From contig JAQTNV010000043.1 of the NCBI GenBank assembly GCA_028713675.1, positions 1 to 28,015 on the forward strand: 28,015 nt of DNA, in the 5' to 3' direction. The position numbers and the translations under genes are program-made. Position 1 is the stretch's first letter; each line of letters begins with the position of its first letter. The stretch is from a bacterium. GTDB taxonomy: Bacteria > Desulfobacterota > JAPLJL01. The notes beneath the pieces were generated by a model. That model was not told the DNA's origin. It saw only the letters and a list, made by a program, of their open reading frames with translations, and did not search any database. Below are positions 7,675-15,418 of this stretch, in pieces.

Positions 7675-8292
7675 ATGAATATTCTGATCGCCACCACGAA
7701 CCGCGGAAAGCAGAAAGAATACTCCGAGCTCCTGGCGGACCTTCCCTGGGAACTCAGCTTCCCCGGTCCGGAAAAGGACAACCCGGACCTGGAAAACGGC
7801 CTGACCTTCAGGGAAAACGCGGTCAGCAAGGCCCGCCACTACGCGCGGACGGGAAAGGTCCTCACCCTCGCCGATGACTCCGGCCTGGAAGTGGACGCCC
7901 TGGGCGGCCGGCCCGGGGTATTCTCCGCCCGCTTCGCCGGCCATTCCGGCCCGGAAGGAAAAGACGAGGCCAACAACGCCCGGCTCCTCCGGGAGCTCGG
8001 GGACCTGCCCCGGGAAAAACGGGGGGCGGCCTTCCGCTGCGTGATCTGCGTAACCGACCCAGCCGGCCGACTTCTGGTTGTCGAGGGGATTTTAAGAGGC
8101 TATATTAATTTTAAGCCCCGGGGTCAGAACGGGTTCGGCTATGACCCCCTGTTTATGATTCCGGAATTGGACCGGAGCGTGGCCGAGCTTCCCCCCGGGG
8201 AGAAAAACCGGATCAGCCACCGGGGGCGGGCGGTGGCCGAGCTGAAAAAAAAGTGGCCGGAATTTTCCCGCACTCTATTCCCTTCCCCTTGA
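7675..8292 (+). CDS. rdgB: XTP/dITP diphosphatase (non-canonical purine NTP pyrophosphatase, HAM1 family)
   Basis: Hydrolyses dITP, XTP and ITP to the monophosphates plus PPi, keeping deaminated purines out of DNA and RNA. The 205-residue protein shows the family hallmarks from end to end: the N-terminal IATTNRGKQKEY segment binding substrate, the metal site LADDSGLEVDALGGRPG (65-81), then NGFGYDPLF and ISHRGRA near the C-terminus. It starts at ATG 7675 with no clear ribosome-binding site. It sits downstream of the amidase gene, separated by an inverted repeat, and just upstream of tRNA-Pro. The PPi it releases could be used by the hppA pump encoded in the same window, though this is only a biochemical link. 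Confidence 0.95.
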   Translation: MNILIATTNRGKQKEYSELLADLPWELSFPGPEKDNPDLENGLTFRENAVSKARHYARTGKVLTLADDSGLEVDALGGRPGVFSARFAGHSGPEGKDEANNARLLRELGDLPREKRGAAFRCVICVTDPAGRLLVVEGILRGYINFKPRGQNGFGYDPLFMIPELDRSVAELPPGEKNRISHRGRAVAELKKKWPEFSRTLFPSP

Positions 8293-8358
8293 GGGGAAAT
8301 TTAAGCGCGGGAAGGTCGACGGTTTCAAATTCAGTTTTCGAGTTTCGAGTTTTACCGT

Positions 8359-8436
8359 CGGGGCGTAGCGCAGCCTGGTTAGCGCGCCTGCCTTGGGCGC
8401 AGGAGGTCGGCGGTTCGAATCCGCCCGCCCCGACCA
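8359..8436 (+). tRNA. tRNA-Pro (anticodon TGG)
   Basis: A full cloverleaf with 7-bp acceptor stem CGGGGCG / CGCCCCG and anticodon stem CCTGC / GCAGG around the loop CTTGGGC, giving anticodon UGG. The T arm is GGCGG-TTCGAAT-CCGCC, and the discriminator A and CCA are encoded. Its 3' end from 8416 is part of a 101-bp direct repeat. Confidence 0.97.
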
Positions 8437-8516
8437 TTATGTAAAGCTGCTCTGTCGTTCGCGCATTCGATTGGGCGCATGAGATGTTAACTAAGTCGGC
8501 GGTTTTTATCCCGAGC
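8416..8516 (+). repeat. Direct repeat copy 1, beginning in the tRNA-Pro T loop
   Basis: This 101-bp unit starts in the T loop of tRNA-Pro (CGAATCCGCC...), includes the last 21 bases of the tRNA and 80 bases of downstream DNA. It is repeated without mismatch at 8533-8633. The unit itself ends near gtcggcggtt, which also matches ten bases of the tRNA variable/T-arm region (8406-8415). Confidence 0.95.
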
Positions 8517-8532
8517 TCAAAGATCCGAGGGA

Positions 8533-8633
8533 CGAATCCGCCCGCCCCGACCATTATGTAAAGCTGCTCTGTCGTTCGCGCATTCGATTGGGCGCATGAG
8601 ATGTTAACTAAGTCGGCGGTTTTTATCCCGAGC
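8533..8633 (+). repeat. Direct repeat copy 2, with orphan tRNA-Pro 3' end
   Basis: Identical to 8416-8516, offset 117 bp, after a 16-bp unique spacer (8517-8532). It carries the T-loop-to-CCA end of tRNA-Pro with no 5' half, so it cannot make a tRNA. The arrangement resembles attL/attR left by an element integrating at a tRNA 3' end, or a simple tandem duplication. No integrase gene is nearby. Confidence 0.95.
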
Positions 8634-8874
8634 CCCGTCTTCTCTTAATTTCCTTCGGTCAGCATAAAATAAAAACAGCGGCTGAATTCTCAATGCAATT
8701 CCGAGGAAATATAGCTCAGCAAATATGAACAATAAAAAGAAAAAATACTTGGAACACCTTAAATTGAATTCCCGCTCTCCTGCTGATAACCCGGAGACTC
8801 CCTGAGACGAGCAAAAAAAATCTTTCCATAACAGAAATTTTCCCCGATTCCCTGGGAAATCAAGGGAAATATTC
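8634..8874. other. AT-rich non-coding gap
   Basis: About 240 bp that is noticeably more AT-rich than its surroundings. I see no RNA gene or convincing ORF: a 26-codon frame at 8725-8805 has no ribosome-binding site at a useful distance. The AT-richness suggests upstream promoter DNA or a remnant of acquired DNA. Confidence 0.5.
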
Positions 8875-8904
8875 TTGACAAATCAGGGCGGTTCCGCTTT
8901 TACT
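8875..8904 (+). promoter_or_regulatory. Predicted sigma-70 promoter of the LolA-like/ABC operon
   Basis: A perfect -35 TTGACA (8875-8880) and TTTACT (8899-8904, 4/6) are 18 bases apart, preceded by AT-rich DNA. The start would be near 8911, leaving a ~30-nt leader that carries the purine-rich ribosome-binding site before ATG 8943. Confidence 0.65.
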
Positions 8905-8942
8905 TTCAAGGTAAAAATATGGAGGGGAGAGGAGAAGCAAGG

Positions 8943-9731
8943 ATGAGAAAACAAGCGATTTTCAGCCTGGGAGCAATTCTTCTTTGCTTAACTTTTTTGT
9001 CCCTTTCCCTTCCCTCCTCCGCGGCCGAGCTGACCGGGGAGGAAATCATTAAAAAGGCCCGAGACCGGGAAACCCCTCAGACCAGCTACACCAAAATCAA
9101 GATGACCCTGGTAAACAGGAAAGGCGGGACCCGCCTGCGGGAAATGCTGATCTGGGGCAAAAAATTCGGGAAAGCCACCCGGAGCGTAACCCGTTTCCTC
9201 TCTCCCCCGGATGTCCGGGACACCGGTTTCCTTTACCGGGAGGTTCCCGGGGGCAAGGACGAACAATTCATCTACCTCCCTTCCCTTCAGCAGATCCGCC
9301 GGATCGCGATGGAGGAGCGTTCTTCCAGCTTCATGGGATCCGATTTTACTTATCAGGACATGGAGCGCCGCGAACCCGAGGCTGATATCCATACCCTTCT
9401 GGGCGAGGAAGATATCAACGGAAACACCTGTTACCGGATCGAGAGCAAACCCAAGGACCCGGAGAGTTCCCCCTACAGCAAGGTAATCCACTGGATCCGG
9501 AAGGATATCCTGGCCCCGGTCAAGGCGGATTTTTACGACAAACAAGGCCAGTTGCAGAAACAGCTCAACGTGGAAGACCTGCAGAAGATTGAAAAGTACT
9601 GGATCTCCAAAAAGAGCGTGATGGAAGACGTCCAGAAAAAGCACAAGACGGTGATGGAGATGGTGGAAATCAAATTCGATCAGCCCATCCCGGACGACCA
9701 TTTTACCGAGCGTTTTTTGCAGAAGCCCTAA
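8943..9731 (+). CDS. LolA-like outer-membrane lipoprotein-sorting protein
   Basis: Periplasmic carrier-type protein of the COG2834/LolA-like family, thought to shuttle a lipid or lipoprotein from an inner-membrane transporter toward the outer membrane. A signal peptide is clear (MRKQAIF..., hydrophobic core, cleavage after SSAA near residue 27). The mature part has the typical start LTGEEIIKKARDRE and a beta-rich body with FLSPPDVRDTGFLY, YLPSLQQIRRI and SFMGSDFTYQDM. I chose ATG 8943 because GGAGAGGAG lies just upstream; an in-frame ATG at 8919 would place that site inside the gene and spoil the signal peptide. It is the first gene of a three-gene operon with an ABC permease (6 bp downstream) and ATPase, so it is probably the periplasmic partner of that exporter. 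The cargo is unknown. Confidence 0.88.
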   Translation: MRKQAIFSLGAILLCLTFLSLSLPSSAAELTGEEIIKKARDRETPQTSYTKIKMTLVNRKGGTRLREMLIWGKKFGKATRSVTRFLSPPDVRDTGFLYREVPGGKDEQFIYLPSLQQIRRIAMEERSSSFMGSDFTYQDMERREPEADIHTLLGEEDINGNTCYRIESKPKDPESSPYSKVIHWIRKDILAPVKADFYDKQGQLQKQLNVEDLQKIEKYWISKKSVMEDVQKKHKTVMEMVEIKFDQPIPDDHFTERFLQKP

Positions 9732-9737
9732 GCAATC

Positions 9738-10853
9738 ATGGTTCTCGTTCAGATCGTCTGGAAGAATCTCCTGCGGCGCAAGATCCGGAGCGTCCTGACC
9801 GTGGTCGGGATCGCCGTCGGGATCGGCGCGGTGGTTTCCCTGGTTTCGATCACCGACGGATTCGTCCACGGCTGGAAGAACATGATCAAGGGCCATGGCG
9901 TTGATCTGACCATCGTCAAGGCCGGGGGCGAGGCCAACTTTGTTTTAAACACCCTGGATGAGTCCCTGGGCGACCAGCTCCGCCAGATCAAGGGGCTGGA
10001 CTCGGTGACGGAAACCATGGTCGATATCGCCACGGTCGAGGACAAACCCTCGATCATGATTTTCGGGTATACCTTGGGCGGGGATTACATTAACCGCCTC
10101 AAGATTGTGAACGGCGGCCTCTTCACCTCCAAAGACAAGGATGAAATCATTCTCGGGAGCGTGCTGGCCAAGAGCCTGAAAGTTACGGTCGGCGACGAAG
10201 TCGAGGTGGAGCGGGAGTTGTTTACCGTGGTGGGAATCTGCGAGTCGAGCAATATCCTGGAAAACGGGGCCGGGATCGTATCCCTCCAGCGCCTGCAGAA
10301 ACTGATGAACCGGCCGGGCAAGGTCACCACCTTCGGCATCCGCCTCCAGAATCCCAGCCAGCTGCCGGAGATCAAGAAAGAGATCGAGACCAGATTACCC
10401 AACATTTCGGCCCTCAGCTCCCAGGAGTTCGTGGATGAGAACGAAGGCGTCAAGATGGCCCAGGCTCTTTCCTGGGGGATCTCCCTGATCGTCCTCCTGG
10501 TCGGGGCCATCGCCACGATGAACACCATGTTCATGTCCGTCTTCGAGCGGACCCGGGAGATCGGGATCCTCCGGGCCCTGGGCTGGCGCAAAGGCCGGAT
10601 CATCAACATGATCATGCAGGAATCCATCGTCCTTTCCCTCTGCGGAGGCGTGCTCGGGATTTTCTTGGGGATGGGGGCGGTGCGGATGCTGAATCTTTTC
10701 CGCCAGCTCCGGGGCTTGATCCAGGCCGAATACACCACTTTTCTTTTCTCCGAAGCGATTATCCTGGCTCTGCTCCTCGGGATCCTGGGGGGTCTGCTGC
10801 CCGCCTGGCGCGGCTCCCGGCTGCCCCCCGTCGAAGCGCTCAGGTACGAATAA
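9738..10853 (+). CDS. ABC transporter permease, FtsX/MacB/LolC-like
   Basis: Inner-membrane subunit of a type VII (MacB/LolCDE-like) ABC system that works by mechanotransmission on periplasmic substrates. The 371-residue protein has the four-helix plan: one N-terminal helix (SVLTVVGIAVGIGAVVSLVSI, ~18-38), a large periplasmic MacB-PCD domain (~40-240), and three C-terminal helices. Between the first two of these is the conserved cytoplasmic segment FERTREIGILRALGWRKGRI that contacts the ATPase. It ends PVEALRYE, as is typical. The gene starts 6 bp after the LolA-like gene and is followed by its ATPase. One permease gene suggests a homodimer as in MacB, rather than a LolC/LolE heterodimer. Substrate undetermined. 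Confidence 0.9.
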   Translation: MVLVQIVWKNLLRRKIRSVLTVVGIAVGIGAVVSLVSITDGFVHGWKNMIKGHGVDLTIVKAGGEANFVLNTLDESLGDQLRQIKGLDSVTETMVDIATVEDKPSIMIFGYTLGGDYINRLKIVNGGLFTSKDKDEIILGSVLAKSLKVTVGDEVEVERELFTVVGICESSNILENGAGIVSLQRLQKLMNRPGKVTTFGIRLQNPSQLPEIKKEIETRLPNISALSSQEFVDENEGVKMAQALSWGISLIVLLVGAIATMNTMFMSVFERTREIGILRALGWRKGRIINMIMQESIVLSLCGGVLGIFLGMGAVRMLNLFRQLRGLIQAEYTTFLFSEAIILALLLGILGGLLPAWRGSRLPPVEALRYE

Positions 10854-10884
10854 CAGGGACCTAATGTTTGCTTAAGGAGACACC

Positions 10885-11580
10885 TTGGCCACCCCGGTTG
10901 TCGAACTCAGAAACGTAACCAAATCCTTCATCGAGGGCGAAGTCCAGGCCCTCCGGGGGGTGAACCTGACCATCTACAAGGGCGAGCTGATGTCCATCAT
11001 GGGCCCGAGCGGATGCGGGAAATCCACCCTCCTGAACCTGGTCGGGGCCCTCGACCGGCCCACCAGCGGGGATCTCCTGATTGACGGGGTCAACCTGAAC
11101 GATGTTGAGAATCTCGACCTGTTTCGCTCCCGCAAGATCGGCTTCATATTCCAGGCCTTTTTCCTGGTCCCCACCCTCACCGCCCTGGAGAATGTCGAGA
11201 TCCCCATGTTTGACTCCGGTTTCGTCCTTCCCCAGGAAAAGACCCAGAAGGCCCGCCAGCTCCTCATTGATGTCGGTCTGGAGAAAAAAATCAACCAGGT
11301 TCCCACCCGCCTTTCCGGGGGAGAAAAACAGCGGGTGGCCATCGCCCGGAGCCTGGCCAACGATCCGGCCATTATCCTGGCCGATGAGCCCACCGGGAAC
11401 GTGGATTCGAAAACCAGCCACATGCTCATTGAGCTTCTCCGCCGGATCAACCAGGAAAAGGGCGCCACCCTGATCGTGGTCACCCACGACCCCCTGATCG
11501 CCGCCGCGACCGACCGGGTGGTCCAGATGCTGGACGGCCAGATCATCGGCGAAAAAGACCCCAAAAGCCTGCTGAAGTAA
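10885..11580 (+). CDS. ABC transporter ATP-binding protein, LolD/MacB-like
   Basis: Cytoplasmic ATPase driving the permease encoded 31 bp upstream. All motifs are intact: Walker A GPSGCGKST (40-48), Q-loop IFQ (88-90), signature LSGGEKQRVAIARSL (143-157), Walker B IILADEPTGNVD (163-174) and the switch histidine in VVTHD (His201). The 231-residue length is that of a stand-alone LolD-type subunit. The start is TTG 10885, with AAGGAGA five bases upstream; no better ATG exists. It closes the operon and is followed by a heptamer foldback repeat ending in a T-rich stretch that may serve as terminator. Confidence 0.93.
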   Translation: MATPVVELRNVTKSFIEGEVQALRGVNLTIYKGELMSIMGPSGCGKSTLLNLVGALDRPTSGDLLIDGVNLNDVENLDLFRSRKIGFIFQAFFLVPTLTALENVEIPMFDSGFVLPQEKTQKARQLLIDVGLEKKINQVPTRLSGGEKQRVAIARSLANDPAIILADEPTGNVDSKTSHMLIELLRRINQEKGATLIVVTHDPLIAAATDRVVQMLDGQIIGEKDPKSLLK

Positions 11581-11590
11581 CCTCCCCAAA

Positions 11591-11679
11591 GGTCATAGGT
11601 CATGGGTGATGGGTTATGGGTAAAAACCTAACACCTAACACCTAACACCTAATACCTAACATCTAACACCCAACACCTA
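11591..11679. repeat. Heptamer-period foldback repeat
   Basis: The left arm has four GGT-phased heptamers (ggtcata, ggtcatg, ggtgatg, ggttatg; 11591-11618). The right arm has seven facing heptamers of consensus ACCTAAC (11626-11674) plus a partial unit, and then TTTTT. Only a few bases separate the arms, so the transcript could form a long imperfect hairpin after the ATPase gene, possibly acting as a terminator. It spans nearly all of the gap before glnS. Confidence 0.85.
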
Positions 11680-11768
11680 TTTTTAGCTTTATGCCAATTG
11701 CCAAACCGGCGGCCCCCGGCTTATGCTTTTCTCCCATGAAGAAACCTGACGGTCACCAGGATGAGAAA

Positions 11769-13481
11769 ATGAAAATTGATGCCCCGGGCGCTTCCGCCCC
11801 CGCCTCGAACTTCATCAAGGAGATCATCAACACCGACCGGGAGCGGGGAAAAAACGACGGCCGGGTGGCCACCCGCTTCCCCCCGGAGCCGAACGGCTAC
11901 CTCCATATCGGCCACGCCAAGTCGATCTGCCTGAATTTCGGGCTCGCCGCCGAATACCATGGCACCTGCAACCTGCGCCTGGACGACACCAACCCCGAGA
12001 CCGAGGATGTGGAATACGTCGAATCGATCCAGGACAACATCAGGTGGCTGGGGTTCGACTGGGAAGACCGGCTCTACTACGCCTCCGACTATTTTGAAAA
12101 GCTTTACCGGTTCGCCGTGGAACTCATCAAGACGGGCAAAGCCTACGTCTGCAGCCTGAGCGAAGAGGAAATCAAGAAATACCGGGGCAACTTCTACCAG
12201 CCGGGCCAGGCCACCCCCGACCGGGACCGCTCGCCGGAGGAAAACCTGGACCTGTTCACCCGGATGCGGGCGGGGGAATTCCCCGACGGAGCGCATGTCC
12301 TCCGGGCCAAGATCGACCTCGCGTCCTCGAACATGAACATGCGGGACCCGATCATGTACCGGATCAAGAAGGCCCATCACCACCGGACCGGGGACCAGTG
12401 GTGCATCTATCCCATGTATGACTTCGCCCACTGCCTTTCCGATTCAATCGAGGGGATTACCCATTCGATCTGCACGCTCGAGTTCGAGGATCACCGCCCG
12501 CTCTACGACTGGTTTCTGGATGAACTGAAGGTCTCCTCCCATCCCCAGCAGATCGAGTTCGCCCGCCTGAACCTGAGCTACACCATCATGAGCAAGCGCA
12601 AGCTCCTGGAGCTGGTGGAAAAAAAGATCGTCCGGGGCTGGGACGACCCCCGGATGCCGACCATCTCCGGCCTCCGCCGGCGGGGATACACTCCCGAGTC
12701 CATCCGGGATTTCTGCGAACGGATCGGGTTGGCCAAAGCCGAGGGGATCGTGGACGTGGCCCTCCTCGAGCACTGCGTCCGCCAGGACCTGGAAAACCGG
12801 GCCCCGCGGGTCATGGCGGTCCTGAATCCCCTCCGGGTGGTGATCGATAACTTCCCGGAAGGCCAGGTCGAGGAATTTGACGCCCCTTATCATCCCACCG
12901 ACCCGGGCTTCGGCAGCCGGAAGGTCCCCTTTACCCGGACCATTTATATTGAAAGGGACGACTTTCGGGAGGACCCGCCCCCGAAATGGTTCCGCCTGGC
13001 CCCGGGCCGGGAGGTCAGGCTCCGCTACGCCTGCATCATCAAGTGCGTCCAGGTGTTAAAGGATGAAAAAACCGGAGAGATCAAGGAGCTCCACTGTACC
13101 TGGGACCCGGCCACCCGCGGCGGAGACACCCCGGACGGGCGCAAGATCAAAGGCACCCTGCATTGGGTTTCGGCGGATCAATCGCTTCCGGCCGAGGTCC
13201 GGCTTTACGACCGGCTCTTCAACAAGTCCAATCCGCTGGAGGGGGAGGGAGAGGCCGATTTCACGAAAGCCCTTAACCCGGACTCGCTCCAGATTCTAAT
13301 TTCCTGCCGGATCGAACCCGGCCTGAGAAAGGCCAAGCCCGAAGACCGCTATCAGTTTGAAAGGCTGGGCTATTTCTGCGTTGACCCCGATTCGACGCCC
13401 GGAAACCTGCTGGTATTCAACCGGACCGTTTCCCTCCGCGATTCCTGGGCCAAGATCGAAAAATCCCAGGAAACAAAATAA
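11769..13481 (+). CDS. glnS: Glutaminyl-tRNA synthetase
   Basis: Class I synthetase charging tRNA-Gln with glutamine. The protein aligns by eye over its length with proteobacterial GlnRS: NFIKEII near the N-terminus, [17 protein letters not shown] with the HIGH motif (46-49), [42 protein letters not shown], the KMSKS equivalent [29 protein letters not shown], and the two C-terminal anticodon-binding barrels ending [13 protein letters not shown]. It has 570 residues from ATG 11769, which matches the usual N-terminus and has AGGA at a fair distance. In-frame ATGs at 11736 and 11691 would add extensions encoded next to the heptamer repeat and are less likely. Direct GlnRS implies that the organism need not make Gln-tRNA by transamidation. 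Confidence 0.95.
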   Translation: MKIDAPGASAPASNFIKEIINTDRERGKNDGRVATRFPPEPNGYLHIGHAKSICLNFGLAAEYHGTCNLRLDDTNPETEDVEYVESIQDNIRWLGFDWEDRLYYASDYFEKLYRFAVELIKTGKAYVCSLSEEEIKKYRGNFYQPGQATPDRDRSPEENLDLFTRMRAGEFPDGAHVLRAKIDLASSNMNMRDPIMYRIKKAHHHRTGDQWCIYPMYDFAHCLSDSIEGITHSICTLEFEDHRPLYDWFLDELKVSSHPQQIEFARLNLSYTIMSKRKLLELVEKKIVRGWDDPRMPTISGLRRRGYTPESIRDFCERIGLAKAEGIVDVALLEHCVRQDLENRAPRVMAVLNPLRVVIDNFPEGQVEEFDAPYHPTDPGFGSRKVPFTRTIYIERDDFREDPPPKWFRLAPGREVRLRYACIIKCVQVLKDEKTGEIKELHCTWDPATRGGDTPDGRKIKGTLHWVSADQSLPAEVRLYDRLFNKSNPLEGEGEADFTKALNPDSLQILISCRIEPGLRKAKPEDRYQFERLGYFCVDPDSTPGNLLVFNRTVSLRDSWAKIEKSQETK

Positions 13482-13495
13482 TAATTTTAATGAAC

Positions 13496-13547
13496 GCAAC
13501 CGAAGGGTTGCGGCAACCGGTTACTGGCTACCGGCTACCGGTTACTG
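13496..13547. repeat. Hairpin plus heptamer tract between convergent genes
   Basis: A perfect hairpin GCAACC-gaag-GGTTGC (13496-13511) is followed by four heptamers CCGGTTA, CTGGCTA, CCGGCTA, CCGGTTA (13517-13544). It separates the 3' ends of glnS and the convergent lipoprotein gene, where a two-way terminator would be expected. Confidence 0.65.
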
Positions 13548-13550
13548 ATT

Positions 13551-14075
13551 CTATTTTCTCGTCGCTTTTACCTTCAAATGATATTCGCTCTTTCCCGCCT
13601 TGGTCTGCACGGGGAGGACGATCCCAAACTCGAATCCCGGGGCCCGGTTTTCGTAGCCGTCAAACAGGCGCTCGATATACCATCCCTCCATCCCCTGCTT
13701 GATCTTGTCGAAGGGAATAATCAGCTCATCCAGGGATTCCCGGGGCGGGATTTTCCCGGACAACTGGGGAACCTCCCGGTCCTGGAGCTTGATCCCCCGG
13801 TGGATGAGCCGCTGGGTTTTCCCGTCCGGGTCGATATAACGGGCGTCGTTCCAGTTGATAATCACCGGTTCCCAGATCAGGTTATCAATCAAGAGCCCGA
13901 TCTCGTAAAAACCCGGCGTGATGATTATCCGGAGGGTTTCATCCTGCACCGCCGTGGACTCGCTAATCGCCGGCTCCACCAGGGAAAAAGCGTATTTTTG
14001 CGAAATATCCGAAGCGCAGGCCGCGAGGCAAATCCCGGCCAGCCCCAAGATCAAATTCATCCCTTTTTTCATCAT
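13551..14075 (-). CDS. Small putative lipoprotein of unknown function
   Basis: I do not recognise the family. The 174-residue product begins MMKKG, has a short hydrophobic core and a lipobox-like GICLAAC with Cys20 as the expected lipidated residue, followed by ASD. An Asp at +3 is not the classical +2 retention signal, so location in either membrane is possible. The body is beta-rich with no cysteines or evident catalytic motif, and it ends in a basic stretch HLKVKATRK. ATG 14075 or the next ATG could be the start, since the first two residues are both Met; GGGGAAA lies upstream. It is convergent with glnS and divergent from the RNA methyltransferase, so it forms a single-gene unit. Confidence 0.75.
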   Translation of the reverse strand: MMKKGMNLILGLAGICLAACASDISQKYAFSLVEPAISESTAVQDETLRIIITPGFYEIGLLIDNLIWEPVIINWNDARYIDPDGKTQRLIHRGIKLQDREVPQLSGKIPPRESLDELIIPFDKIKQGMEGWYIERLFDGYENRAPGFEFGIVLPVQTKAGKSEYHLKVKATRK

Positions 14076-14094
14076 TGGTTTCCCCTTGGTTTTG

Positions 14095-14114
14095 ATAGGT
14101 CCTATGGGACCTAT
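14095..14114. repeat. Perfect palindrome between divergent genes
   Basis: ATAGGTCC (14095-14102) and GGACCTAT (14107-14114) form an 8-bp perfect inverted repeat with loop TATG. It lies between the start codons of the lipoprotein gene and the RNA methyltransferase gene. It could be a repressor operator, or a minimal form of the GGT/ACC foldback repeats found in other gaps. Confidence 0.6.
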
Positions 14115-14152
14115 ACGACTTATTGGACCTATTAAATTATAATAAAAGCAAT

Positions 14153-15346
14153 TTGGAAACCTGCGAACTGAAAATAACGGGGCTGGCGGATTCCGGGGAC
14201 GGCGTGGGGCGCGCGGAGGGAATGGTTCATTTCGTGCCGTTTTCCGTACCGGGCGACGAGCTGATCGTCGAGCCGGTCTCCCGCAAGAAAAATTTCATCC
14301 GCTCCCAGATCATGGAAATCACCCGGCCCTCGGCCGACCGGGTCGAGCCGCCCTGCGATTACTTCGGCAAATGCGGCGGCTGTTCCTGGCAGCACGTGAG
14401 TTACCCGGCCCAACTGGCGGCCAAGCAGGCGATTGTCCGCGACGCCCTCCTCCGGATCGGCCGATTCGCCGGGGCAGAGGTGGAGCCGACCGTGCCCTCC
14501 CCCCGCGAGCTCGGGTACCGCCGCCGGGCGCGTTTCAACCTGGACTCGGGCCGGCTCGGCTTTTCCATCCGGGGCTCCCATAAATTCGTCGCGGTCGGGA
14601 ATTGCCTCCTCCTCGAACCGGAGCTTCGGCCGGCCTTCAATTTCGTCCGGGACTTTCTGAAGGAAATCCGTCCCCGTTCCCTGGCCTTCACCTCCTGCGA
14701 AATGACCCGGGACGAGGACGGGGTGGTCAGCGTGGAGTTCACCCCTCCCGCCTCCCGGAAAGACCGGGAAGAGCTCATCCAGCTGGCGGGAATGGCCGGG
14801 GTGAAGGTCGCGGTGGACAGCCGCCGACGGGCTTTCGTTCAGGCCAACCGCGCGCTCAATGAAATCCTGGTCCAGGCGGTGGTCCGGGAGCTCAAGCCCG
14901 GGGAGGAAGAGCGGGTTCTCGAACTCTTCGCCGGAAGCGGGAACTTCAGCTTCGCTTTTTCCCCCGCTTCCGGCCGGATCCTGGCCATCGAAAGGAATCC
15001 CGCCGCCGTCCGCGCGGCCGAAAAAAAACGGGCCGAGCTCGGTCTTGACCACCTCGCGTTTTCCCAGGGGGATGCGGCTTCGGAATTGAAAAAGCTGACG
15101 GAAAAGCAGGAAAAATTCGATCTGGTTCTGCTCAACCCGCCCCGGGAGGGTGGGAAAGAGGAACTGGGGCTGGCGCTGAAGCTCAATCCCCGGCGGATAG
15201 TTTATATCTCCTGCAGCCCGGCGATCCTGGCGCGGGATCTGTCCCTGCCGGCGGAATCAGGGTACCGGGTATCGAAAGTAACGCCTTTCGACATGTTTCC
15301 CCAAACCCCCCATGTCGAGGTCCTGACCGTCATCACCCGGATTTAG
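14153..15346 (+). CDS. rlmD: TRAM-domain class I SAM-dependent RNA (uracil-C5) methyltransferase, RlmD-like
   Basis: Methylates C5 of a uridine, most likely in 23S rRNA. Numbered from TTG 14153: a TRAM RNA-binding domain (~1-60, GDGVGR at 15-20), [4Fe-4S] cysteines C68, C74, C77 (CDYFGKCGGC) and C151, then the Rossmann domain with LELFAGSGNFSF for SAM and LNPPREGG. The nucleophile region YISCSP (Cys354) completes the family set. The TRAM domain favours the RlmD/RumA group, but NPPR is also seen in RlmC, so the exact target base is uncertain. The start is unclear: TTG 14153 fits the protein family and a TATAAT at 14138-14143, which would give a nearly leaderless mRNA; TTG 14123 would add ten residues. 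Neither has a ribosome-binding site. Confidence 0.88.
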   Translation: METCELKITGLADSGDGVGRAEGMVHFVPFSVPGDELIVEPVSRKKNFIRSQIMEITRPSADRVEPPCDYFGKCGGCSWQHVSYPAQLAAKQAIVRDALLRIGRFAGAEVEPTVPSPRELGYRRRARFNLDSGRLGFSIRGSHKFVAVGNCLLLEPELRPAFNFVRDFLKEIRPRSLAFTSCEMTRDEDGVVSVEFTPPASRKDREELIQLAGMAGVKVAVDSRRRAFVQANRALNEILVQAVVRELKPGEEERVLELFAGSGNFSFAFSPASGRILAIERNPAAVRAAEKKRAELGLDHLAFSQGDAASELKKLTEKQEKFDLVLLNPPREGGKEELGLALKLNPRRIVYISCSPAILARDLSLPAESGYRVSKVTPFDMFPQTPHVEVLTVITRI

Positions 15347-15353
15347 TTTTTTC

Positions 15354-15418
15354 GGTTATTTTGGTTTCTCTGGTTTCTCTGGTTTAGCCCGAAACCAGAA
15401 ACCGGAAACACGAAACGG
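15354..15418. repeat. Foldback repeat with 9-bp left arm and 7-bp right arm
   Basis: Left arm: ggttatttt, ggtttctct, ggtttctct, ggttt (15354-15385, 9-bp period). Right arm: gaaacca, gaaaccg, gaaacac, gaaacgg (15391-15418, 7-bp period), abutting the stop codon of the convergent HAD gene. The arms can pair through GGTTT/AAACC, forming a candidate bidirectional terminator. Confidence 0.8.

Noticed and set aside
8725-8805. 26-codon ORF (MNNKKKKYLEHLK...)
   Set aside because: No ribosome-binding site at a usable distance, in an AT-rich gap where such frames arise by chance.
11626-11679. ACCTAAC array considered as a CRISPR or telomere-like repeat
   Set aside because: Units are contiguous 7-mers without spacers and vary in sequence; the facing arm at 11591 explains it as a foldback repeat in the chromosome interior.
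15121-15150. NPPR instead of DPPR in the RNA methyltransferase considered as an active-site defect
   Set aside because: NPPR also occurs in functional members of the TrmA/RlmC/RlmD family, and all cysteines and the SAM motif are intact.
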